From positions 1 through 7,634 of the forward strand of contig JAULUH010000345.1 in NCBI GenBank assembly GCA_032111745.1: a DNA stretch of 7,634 nt, read 5' to 3'. Position numbers and translations under genes: made by a program. Positions 1-7,001 of the stretch are shown piece by piece (position 1 is the stretch's first letter; every line of letters starts with the position of its first letter). The DNA is from JAULUH01 sp032111745 (lineage in GTDB: Bacteria > Chloroflexota > Anaerolineae > JAAEKA01). Below the pieces are notes generated by a model. It searched no databases, was not told where the DNA came from, and saw only the letters and a list, made by a program, of their open reading frames with translations.

Positions 1-2100
<2,100 letters not shown>

Positions 2101-2113
2101 CCCGGGAGGTTCC

Positions 2114-2425
2114 GTGAGACGACTCTTGATCACATCGCTGCTGACCCTTGGCCTGATGGCCGCGCTCGCCGGCTGTGCGCCTCCCGGTGGCCCAGCCACG
2201 CCGACGCCCACGCGCACGGTGGCGCCGGCCCCGGCGACCAGTGCTCCCACCGTGGTGCCGACCGAGGTTCCTACCGTGGCGCCGGCTACGCCGACCCCGC
2301 CGAGTACGGGGGAGGGGACCCCGGGCGAGGGGACCTCGCCCCTACCGACGCCGCCCACCACCGGCGAGCAGACGTCACCGCTCGATTCGCCGCTGCCGAC
2401 ACCCACGCCGACGGCTACGCCCTGA
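2114..2425 (+). CDS. Small Thr/Pro-rich lipoprotein of unknown function
   Basis: A 103-residue protein with a textbook lipoprotein signal: MRR, a hydrophobic stretch (LLITSLLTLGLMAALAG) and the lipobox L-A-G-C with the lipidated Cys at 21. The rest of the protein is low complexity, dominated by Pro, Thr, Ala and Gly (PTPTRT, TPTPPSTGEG, PTPTPTATP), with no recognisable folded domain. It is probably a membrane-anchored, extended surface or spacer peptide. The start is GTG; a good Shine-Dalgarno sequence (GGGAGGT, 2102-2108) sits five bases upstream. The gene begins 13 nt after the molybdenum hydroxylase stop, so the two are probably cotranscribed, but a functional link is not shown. The signal peptide plus SD argue for a real gene, although the low-complexity tail could also be a degraded or truncated remnant of a longer lipoprotein. 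Confidence 0.72.
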   Translation: MRRLLITSLLTLGLMAALAGCAPPGGPATPTPTRTVAPAPATSAPTVVPTEVPTVAPATPTPPSTGEGTPGEGTSPLPTPPTTGEQTSPLDSPLPTPTPTATP

Positions 2426-2458
2426 CGGCCTGCGAAATCGCCCGCACATTCGTCACGC

Positions 2459-2511
2459 ATGGGCTCCGTATCCGCCAGGGTTAGGGTTGTCTCTGCGGGT
2501 ACGGAGCCCAT
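2459..2511. repeat. 17-bp inverted repeat (strong hairpin), possible terminator-like structure
   Basis: The left arm (2459-2475, ATGGGCTCCGTATCCGC) pairs with the right arm (2495-2511, GCGGGTACGGAGCCCAT) along all 17 positions in RNA, with a single G-U wobble, and leaves a 19-nt loop. It lies 33 nt after the lipoprotein stop in a convergent region, so it could help end transcription from either side. No run of U follows it, so it is not a canonical intrinsic terminator. Confidence 0.7.
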
Positions 2512-2574
2512 TCTTCGGGTTGATGCTCCGTTGGCGGTCCCCGGGGGTTGTCTTTGCGGGTACGGAGCCCATTC
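2484..2574 (+). repeat. 30-nt direct repeat, two copies (2484-2513 and 2545-2574)
   Basis: The two 30-nt copies begin GGGTTGTCT and end TACGGAGCCCATTC; they differ at one position (C in copy 1, T in copy 2), with a 61-nt period. The first copy contains the right arm of the 2459-2511 hairpin. Upstream of the second copy the corresponding left arm survives only as a degenerate ATG-CTCCGT (2523-2531). The unit therefore looks like a hairpin duplicated once, whose second left arm has decayed. Confidence 0.75.
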
Positions 2575-2750
2575 GCTCCAACGAACGCACCTCCGGCCCC
2601 CTCCCCGCCGCCGCGACCCTCCGCCCCGTTCCGGGGTGATATCCCTACTGGGACGGTGTGCCCGCCCAGTCCTGGCACCCGCGTGCTCTGGCCTGTACCC
2701 CGCACCTCTCCCCCCTCCCCTTCGCTGTGCCCAAACCCTTTTCCCCTCGT

Positions 2751-2776
2751 AGGGCGCGGCCCTCCGTGCCCGCCCT
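2751..2776. repeat. Small GC-rich stem-loop (AGGGCG...CGCCCT)
   Basis: AGGGCGCGG (2751-2759) pairs with CCCGCCCT (2769-2776), with one bulged C and a loop of about nine bases. By eye it resembles the GTAGGGGCG...CGCCC palindromes scattered between genes in many cyanobacterial and Chloroflexota genomes. That likeness is from memory, not from a search. Confidence 0.45.
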
Positions 2777-2819
2777 TTCGCGGTTTCGTGCTTTGCGCTT
2801 CGTGCGTTCGCCTAACCTT

Positions 2820-2887
2820 CGCGCCTCCGTGATCCAGGGCTCCCGCGCCCGCCTGATCTCCGCGCTTCGGTAATCCAGGGCTCCCGC
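2820..2887 (+). repeat. 27-nt direct repeat, two copies (2820-2846 and 2861-2887)
   Basis: Two 27-nt copies match at 24 positions; the last 15 bases (ATCCAGGGCTCCCGC) are identical. The period is 41 nt. The pair lies just beyond the end of the minus-strand operon. It is joined on its left to a degenerate TTCGCGG/TTCGTGC/TTTGCGC tract (2777-2810), which belongs to the same style of intergenic repeat as the inverted repeat near 6800-6950. Confidence 0.65.
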
Positions 2888-2904
2888 CGCACGTCGCGGT
2901 GCCC

Positions 2905-3873
2905 CTACTTCGGCTCCCCGCGCCGGCCCAGGCGGCCGCCCAGGCCAAGGAAGCTGCCGTAGATCGAGCGCTTATCGGGCATCTCACCCACCGGCTCCTC
3001 CCACTCTCCCCTCTGCCGCTGCTTCTCCCACGTCGTGCGCTGGCTGGACGCGTTCTGTAACGCCGCGGCCAGCGCGGCCTCATCGCCCGCGTCCAGTAGC
3101 TGCTTCCATGCCTCCAATTGCTCGACATAGGTGTCGATCCAGCGCGCCAGGTGCTCGCGGTTGTTGAGGGCCAGGGCGCCCAGCGCCGCAGCATCGCGGC
3201 CGGCCGGCTCGGTGAAGCGCTCAAACTGGCCGCCCGCCAGCTGGCGCATCTCGCGCCAGCCCGGCTGGCCGGTGACACTGGCCATATAGGCACTGCTGAG
3301 CAGGCCGGGCAGGTGCTCGACGGCGGCCAGCATGCTGTCGTGCTCGGCGGGGTCCAGGAACAGCGGCTCTGCGCCCAGGCGACCGGCCAGGTCCGCGGCG
3401 GTCTTCACGGCCGCCTCCGGAGTGTCGGGGCTGGGGCAGATGGCCCAGGTGGCGCGCTCGAACAGGTCGGGCTGGGCGGCCGCGCCGCCAGTGGCACCGG
3501 CCACGATGGGGTTCGTGCCGATGTAGGGATTCTGTGGCTGCAGCAGCTCCTGGGCCCACGCCAACACCGGCACCTTGATGCTGGCGGTATCCAGCACGAC
3601 GGCACCGGGCTTGAGGTAGCCGGCGATGGCCTGCAGCGTGTCCCGGATGCCGGTAATGGGCAGGGAGAGGATGACCAGGTCGGCGTTTTCGCAGGCGTTG
3701 ATCAGGTTCCACTCGGCCTTGTCCACCGCGTTCAGCTTCCTGGCGGTGCCGGCGGCGCCGGGGTCCTTGTCGTGGCCGACGATGGTGAAGTTGCGCTCCT
3801 CCCGGGCAAGGCCCAGGCCGATGGAGTTGCCGATCAGCCCGAGGCCGACGATGGTGATCTGTGGGTTAGCCAT
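2905..3873 (-). CDS. Prephenate/arogenate dehydrogenase-family (TyrA-like) protein, atypical active site
   Basis: 322 residues. Family members oxidise prephenate or arogenate with NAD(P) in tyrosine synthesis. The Rossmann motif GLGLIG is at residues 10-15, and Asp35 at the end of the second strand suggests NAD rather than NADP. DTASIK (95-100) corresponds to the usual D-x-x-S-x-K. Two hallmarks are altered: the G-H-P-M/I-A-G segment reads GTNPIVAG, with Asn121 where the catalytic His is expected, and the later HLPH reads EHLPG (186-190). The helical C-terminal dimerisation-type region is present, plus a basic tail (KRSIYGSFLGLGGRLGRRG). The ATG has a good SD (AAGGAG, five bases upstream). 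It is the last gene of a minus-strand operon, 21 nt after the HD gene. The fold call is firm; true prephenate dehydrogenase activity is doubtful, and it may act on another substrate. Confidence 0.87.
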   Translation of the reverse strand: MANPQITIVGLGLIGNSIGLGLAREERNFTIVGHDKDPGAAGTARKLNAVDKAEWNLINACENADLVILSLPITGIRDTLQAIAGYLKPGAVVLDTASIKVPVLAWAQELLQPQNPYIGTNPIVAGATGGAAAQPDLFERATWAICPSPDTPEAAVKTAADLAGRLGAEPLFLDPAEHDSMLAAVEHLPGLLSSAYMASVTGQPGWREMRQLAGGQFERFTEPAGRDAAALGALALNNREHLARWIDTYVEQLEAWKQLLDAGDEAALAAALQNASSQRTTWEKQRQRGEWEEPVGEMPDKRSIYGSFLGLGGRLGRRGEPK

Positions 3874-3894
3874 AGGTGCTCCTTGCCTTGGGGG

Positions 3895-4485
3895 TCAGTT
3901 GGCGTCGTCTGCAGCCTGCAGCAAGGCCAGCAGCCGCTCCGTTTCATTCGCCGGCGGCTGCGCCAGCTTGTCCTGGTGGCGGCGGATGAGCTCGACGGTC
4001 AACGGTGTGCAGCCGGCCTCCGTGGCCAGCTCCGCGCCGCGACTGGGATGATGCCGATGGGCGTAGAAGGGATAGCGCCAGCTGGTGGGATCGGCCGCGG
4101 CGATGCGGTCGACGGCGCCGGGACTGAGCGTGTCCAGCAGGACCACGGCCACGCGGTGCCACACCCGCAACCGGCGGCCATCGTGCACGGTCTTGCCCAT
4201 GTCGTGCAGCAGGGCCGCGGCCAGCAGCTCCGGCTCCCTGGCGCCGGCTGCGTGCAGCGCGTGCCAGATGTCCAGGCTATGGCGCTGGTCGCGCAGGGGC
4301 ATGCGCTCGAACAGGGCCACGGCCTCGGGCGTGAGCCATTGCTTGAGCTGGCCGCGCTCGCCGCCGGTGATCACAGGCCGCAGGGAGGCCACGACCTGGC
4401 CCGTGCGATAGCGGGCGCGGGCGACGAAGCCCTGCGGGGTCTCGACGGCTATGCTGCCAGGCTGGCCGGCGGTGCTGTGGCCCAC
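3895..4485 (-). CDS. HD-domain metal-dependent phosphohydrolase
   Basis: 196 residues. HD proteins use one or two metals to hydrolyse phosphate esters, often of nucleotides. Candidate ligands are in the expected order: His69 (RHSLDIWH), His94-Asp95 in LLHDMGK, His146 in HHPSRGAELA, His170 in IRRHQD and Asp193 in AADDA. The full H...HD...H...H...D set suggests a bimetallic active enzyme rather than a dead copy. About 45 residues precede the domain without a recognised motif, and there is no signal peptide, so it should be cytoplasmic. The substrate is unknown. The start is GTG, one base after the stop of the M50 gene; a weak G-rich SD (GGGGG, six bases upstream) lies inside the M50 3' end, so translational coupling is likely. 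Nothing in the sequence favours a cyclic-dinucleotide HD-GYP enzyme: no GYP motif is present. Confidence 0.88.
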   Translation of the reverse strand: MGHSTAGQPGSIAVETPQGFVARARYRTGQVVASLRPVITGGERGQLKQWLTPEAVALFERMPLRDQRHSLDIWHALHAAGAREPELLAAALLHDMGKTVHDGRRLRVWHRVAVVLLDTLSPGAVDRIAAADPTSWRYPFYAHRHHPSRGAELATEAGCTPLTVELIRRHQDKLAQPPANETERLLALLQAADDAN

Positions 4486-4486
4486 G

Positions 4487-5113
4487 CTAGGCCCCCAACA
4501 GGAATTGCACCACGGCTTGCGTAGGCTTCGTGACCAGCTGGGACAGGGGACTGAACTGGGGCACGAAGCTACCGGCGAACACCAGGGCCAGGAGGATCAT
4601 GGGCCCGATCTGGGCAAAGCTGTTCCAGGCCCCGACCAGGGAGTCGGGCAACACCCCGGCGACCACGCGGTAGCCGTCCAGGGGCGGGATGGGCAGCAGG
4701 TTGAAGAAGAGCAGGGCCACGTTGAGGTAGACGAAGACCAGCAGCAAGGTGGTCACCAGATCGGGGTTGCCAGGCGAGCCCGTCAGCTGCCAGAGCAGGG
4801 CCACGGCGGTGGCCATAGCCAGGTTGGACAACGGGCCAGCCACGGCGACGACGGCCATGCCGGCCCGTCCCCCGCGCAGGCTAGCGGGATTGACGGGCAC
4901 CGGCTTGGCCCAGCCGAAGCCGACCAGTAGCACCATGAGGGTGCCGAACAAGTCCAGGTGCTTCAGCGGGTTGAGGGTGAGGCGGCCGAGGTCCTTGGCC
5001 GTGGTGTCGCCCAGCCGGTAGGCCACAAAGGCGTGCATGAACTCGTGCACGGTGAAGGCCGGGATGAGGGCGATCAGAAAGGCCAGGGTCTCCTCGATGG
5101 GGCGTCCGAGCAT
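4487..5113 (-). CDS. Site-2 protease family (M50) intramembrane metalloprotease
   Basis: A 208-residue, strongly hydrophobic protein. M50 proteases cut substrates within the membrane using a zinc ion. The zinc-binding HEFMH (residues 23-27, Glu24 catalytic) lies in the first membrane segment. The third zinc ligand is Asp146 in NLLPIPPLDGYRV, the family's conserved NxxPxPPLDG motif. GPLSN (93-97) is also typical. Four to five membrane segments can be seen and no PDZ domain, matching the short, rhomboid-length subgroup rather than the RseP/SpoIVFB types with extra domains. Substrate unknown. The ATG has an SD (AAGGAAG, eight bases upstream). It is the first gene of the minus-strand operon; a TATAAT promoter lies about 40 bases upstream, and the HD gene begins one base after its stop. 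Confidence 0.93.
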   Translation of the reverse strand: MLGRPIEETLAFLIALIPAFTVHEFMHAFVAYRLGDTTAKDLGRLTLNPLKHLDLFGTLMVLLVGFGWAKPVPVNPASLRGGRAGMAVVAVAGPLSNLAMATAVALLWQLTGSPGNPDLVTTLLLVFVYLNVALLFFNLLPIPPLDGYRVVAGVLPDSLVGAWNSFAQIGPMILLALVFAGSFVPQFSPLSQLVTKPTQAVVQFLLGA

Positions 5114-5153
5114 GAAGGGAGCTTCCTTGAATTCGTACGGATCCTGCGCCGGG

Positions 5154-5182
5154 ATTATAGCATAGATGACCGGGCCGGAAAA
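5154..5182 (-). promoter_or_regulatory. Sigma70-type promoter for the M50-HD-tyrA-like operon
   Basis: Reading the minus strand, a perfect -10 hexamer TATAAT (plus positions 5159-5154) is preceded by a 17-base spacer and a weak -35 TTTTCC (5182-5177, three of six matches to TTGACA). Transcription would start near 5147, giving a 5' leader of about 34 nt that contains the SD of the M50 gene. The exact -10 and its correct position support the call; the weak -35 leaves room for activation. Confidence 0.62.
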
Positions 5183-5247
5183 GGCGCCTGGGGCGTATGA
5201 CGCGTGAACGGTATGGCAACTTACCTTCAGGCCGCATCTATGACCGG

Positions 5248-5278
5248 GAATCGCTCACGAGCACTAGTGAATCGCTCA
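5248..5278. promoter_or_regulatory. Direct repeat GAATCGCTCA x2 flanking CACTAGTG: candidate operator
   Basis: Identical 10-mers GAATCGCTCA lie at 5248-5257 and 5269-5278, exactly 21 bp apart (two helical turns, so on the same DNA face). The perfect 8-bp palindrome CACTAGTG (5262-5269) lies between them, overlapping the second copy by one base. The group lies about 30-60 bp upstream of the -35 of the plus-strand promoter and 65 bp or more from the minus-strand -35. That position suits an activator of the plus gene. No regulator is encoded nearby. Confidence 0.4.
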
Positions 5279-5307
5279 ATGGCGGCTATCCATCCTGCCC
5301 CGGCGTC

Positions 5308-5336
5308 TTGACTTCTCCTCCGAACCGCCGTATCAT
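5308..5336 (+). promoter_or_regulatory. Sigma70-type promoter for the exported glycosidase-like gene
   Basis: TTGACT (5308-5313, five of six to TTGACA), a 17-base spacer, then TATCAT (5331-5336, five of six to TATAAT). Transcription would begin near 5343, leaving a GC-rich leader of about 110 nt before the ATG at 5453. Confidence 0.62.
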
Positions 5337-5419
5337 GTCGGCTGTGCCTGGTAACGCCCGGTCCTACCTAGGGAACCGGCCTGTGACGGCCAGCGTCTAC
5401 GACCTGTGCCGGCCGTCCG

Positions 5420-5440
5420 GCCTGGCGCCAGGCAAAGGAG
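5420..5440 (+). promoter_or_regulatory. 14-bp palindrome abutting the ribosome binding site in the leader
   Basis: GCCTGGCGCCAGGC (5420-5433) is a perfect palindrome. It can form a five-pair stem with a GCGC loop or serve as a dyad binding site. The Shine-Dalgarno AAAGGAG (5434-5440) follows with no gap. The preceding leader is also self-complementary (several GGCC/CCGG blocks, 5380-5422). This could modulate translation, but the palindrome is GC-rich and short, so chance is possible. Confidence 0.4.
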
Positions 5441-5452
5441 TTGCCCTTGACT

Positions 5453-6784
5453 ATGATGACCTCAACACACCGCCTGCGGCTGGTGATCGTAGCCAGCGCT
5501 GTCCTGGTGGTCCTGGCCGGTGCCTGCCGTTCGGATGGCGATAGGGCGGGCACGCCAAACGGGAGCGAGAGCACGCCGGCGACAGCCGCGCAGGCGCAGT
5601 CCACGACAGCCAATCCGGGTCTCACTCCGGCTGCGGCGGAGCAGGCCGGGGCCGGATCGGTCTTCCTGCCTTTGATCGACAATGGCGAGCCTATCAGCCC
5701 GGGGGTTGCGTTGGCGGCCCCGGTCGTGCTAACGCCCACTCCCGAGCCCGGGCCAACCCCGGCTGCGCCGACGCCCACGCCCGAGGAAGAGCCGGCGCCT
5801 GAACCGACTCCCGAGCCGACGCCTACGCCCAAGTTGATGAACCTGGCCGACTGGCCACCCATCGCGCTGCAGGACTGGCCGCGGCCGGCCAACGACAACG
5901 GCCTGTGTATCCACAATATCGGGGAGGCCTACTATCACCTGGAGAACCTCGACCTGCAGATCAGCCGCCTGCAGGAGATGAATATGCCGTGGACGCTGAT
6001 GCTGTACGGCGATGAGAACCAGATCATGAAGGCGGCGCCCAAGTTCCGCGATGCTGGCATCATGGTGGTGTGGCGCAAGATGCTGCGCGCCGACGAGCGC
6101 TACTATGACTGGGGCCGCGATATCGCGCTGCTGCGGGAGCTGGGCGTGGAGCCGTACATGCAGCTCTATAACGAGCCCAGCCTGCCGGTGGAGTGGAGCG
6201 AGGGCTATCCCGAGCTGAACATGTTCCTGGACAACCTCGTCAACGCCGTCGAGCAGGTTTACAACGCTGGCGGCTACGTGGGCCTGCAGTTCGTCGACGA
6301 CCGGTGGCTGCTGGCCGCGCTGCGGGAGATCAAGGCGCGGGGGGGCGAGAAGGTGTTCCAGCGCATGTTCCTGATCCCTCACCCCTACGGCTTGAATCAC
6401 CCACCGGAATACACCGAGGATCCCGACGGCGTGCTGGGCTTTTTGCACCAGGCTGAGTTGGTGCGCCAGGAGATCGGCTTCGTGCCGCCGATGATCGCGG
6501 GAGAGGGCGGGTGGAAGTGGAACGCCACCGACGACCCCCGCTATCCGCCCATCGACGCCGCCCGGCATCGCGACTATCACATGGCCGTGTTCGATTGGTT
6601 CCGCACGGGGGTGCTGTCCAATGGTGAGCCTTTGCCGGACACCCTGTTCGCGTTCTGCCCCTGGCTGTTGTCGTCCAAGTTGGACGACAGCGCCTGGTTC
6701 GACAGCTTCGGCGGTGACCATACGGCGACTATCGACGCGGTGAAGGCCATCCCGGAGTACCGTAGACGATTTAGCTGGGAGTAA
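5453..6784 (+). CDS. Exported/lipid-anchored protein with a clan GH-A-like TIM-barrel glycoside hydrolase domain
   Basis: About 443 residues from the ATG at 5453. The N-terminus is a signal sequence (RLRLVIVASAVLVVLAGAC); the Cys is preceded by A-G-A, an imperfect lipobox that could equally be a signal peptidase I site. A disordered Ala/Thr-rich part with VFLPLI and a Pro/Thr/Glu linker (PTPTPEEE...EPTPEPTPTP) follow, then a folded domain of about 300 residues. YMQLYNEPSL fits the acid/base Glu at the end of strand 4, and MIAGEGGWKW the nucleophile Glu of strand 7; LIPHPYGL and FAFCPWLLS fit strands 6 and 8. It probably cleaves a polysaccharide outside the membrane; family and substrate are not assignable. 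The start is uncertain: AAAGGAG ends at 5440, 12 bases before ATG 5453 but six before TTG 5447; TTG 5441 is also in frame but touches the SD. The gene stands alone, followed by the 151-bp inverted repeat. Confidence 0.78.
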   Translation: MMTSTHRLRLVIVASAVLVVLAGACRSDGDRAGTPNGSESTPATAAQAQSTTANPGLTPAAAEQAGAGSVFLPLIDNGEPISPGVALAAPVVLTPTPEPGPTPAAPTPTPEEEPAPEPTPEPTPTPKLMNLADWPPIALQDWPRPANDNGLCIHNIGEAYYHLENLDLQISRLQEMNMPWTLMLYGDENQIMKAAPKFRDAGIMVVWRKMLRADERYYDWGRDIALLRELGVEPYMQLYNEPSLPVEWSEGYPELNMFLDNLVNAVEQVYNAGGYVGLQFVDDRWLLAALREIKARGGEKVFQRMFLIPHPYGLNHPPEYTEDPDGVLGFLHQAELVRQEIGFVPPMIAGEGGWKWNATDDPRYPPIDAARHRDYHMAVFDWFRTGVLSNGEPLPDTLFAFCPWLLSSKLDDSAWFDSFGGDHTATIDAVKAIPEYRRRFSWE

Positions 6785-6797
6785 CGACGGATTCCGG

Positions 6798-6948
6798 AGA
6801 GTTCACCGCAGAGGCGCAGAGGACGCAAAGGGGAACCATGGACCAGAGGAGTCCAGAGGGGATTCGGAGGTGAACTCTGCGGGTCTCCTCTGGACTCCTC
6901 CGGTCTTAAGTCTGACTTTGCGCTCTCTGCGCCTTTGCGGTGAACTCT
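6798..6948. repeat. 151-bp nested inverted repeat of the CCGCAGAGGCGCAGAG type
   Basis: The outer arms are 33 nt each (6798-6830 and 6916-6948) and match at 30 positions; they begin AGAGTTCACCGCA and end CGCAAAG. Inside them a second pair of 22-nt arms (6841-6862 and 6884-6905) matches at 20 positions around GAGGAGTCCAGAGG. The 21-nt centre and the right end share GGTGAACTCTGC (6869-6880 and 6939-6950). The element begins 13 nt after the glycosidase-like stop. It has no open frame of its own worth calling. It resembles the CGCAGAG/CGCAAAG repeats that recur between genes in many environmental genomes. It could fold into a large cruciform or RNA hairpin and block read-through into the next gene. 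Confidence 0.85.
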
Positions 6949-6966
6949 GCAGGGGGCGTTGCTTGT

Positions 6967-6995
6967 TTGACGAAAGGCGCCCGGCAAGGTATCGT
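6967..6995 (+). promoter_or_regulatory. Sigma70-type promoter for the glycosyltransferase; predicted leaderless start
   Basis: TTGACG (6967-6972, five of six), a 17-base spacer, then TATCGT (6990-6995, four of six). With the usual spacing the first transcribed base is 7002, which is the G of the GTG start codon of the next gene. The -35, spacer and TATCNT -10 closely resemble the promoter at 5308-5336. Confidence 0.5.
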
Positions 6996-7001
6996 TAGGG
7001 G

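Larger units (their letters stand above)
2426..2904. other. Convergent intergenic region, repeat-rich, no credible gene
   Basis: These 479 bases separate the plus-strand lipoprotein from the minus-strand tyrA-like gene. Open frames crossing it are C-rich or Arg/Pro-rich with no start signal or family resemblance. It contains a strong hairpin and its partial repeat (2459-2574), a C- and CT-rich stretch with marked strand asymmetry (about 2590-2750), a second stem-loop (2751-2776), a TTCG/TTGCG-type tract (2777-2820) and a 27-nt direct repeat (2820-2887). No canonical U-tract terminator is visible on either strand. Confidence 0.75.

Noticed and set aside
2459..2520. Canonical intrinsic terminator after the lipoprotein
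   Set aside because: The stem is strong, but no U-tract follows on either strand, so it is reported only as a hairpin.
2484..2574. Two 30-nt repeats separated by 31 nt, resembling a minimal CRISPR array
   Set aside because: Only two copies, no cas genes in view, and the 'spacer' contains a degenerate arm of the same hairpin, so this is a duplicated palindrome.
2481..3293. Minus-strand open frame running from inside the tyrA-like gene into the gap
   Set aside because: It overlaps the tyrA-like gene out of frame, ends in repeat DNA, and has an Arg/Gly/Ser-rich product without a domain.
3118..4524. Long plus-strand open frame (468 codons) opposite the tyrA-like and HD genes
   Set aside because: It is antisense to two convincing family members; its Gly/Gln/Val-rich product has no motif and follows from GC-rich codon positions.
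5197..5544. Plus-strand open frame of 115 codons in the divergent region
   Set aside because: It spans the promoter and leader and overlaps the signal sequence of the next gene in another frame; no SD.
5729..6721. Minus-strand open frame (330 codons) opposite the glycosidase-like gene
   Set aside because: Shadow of the real gene; Val/Gln/His/Leu-rich low-information product with no start signal or family likeness.
6577..6987. Minus-strand open frame containing LRPLRLCGELS and HRKGAESAK
   Set aside because: Those peptides are translations of the intergenic CGCAGAG/CGCAAAG repeat, a known source of spurious predicted proteins.
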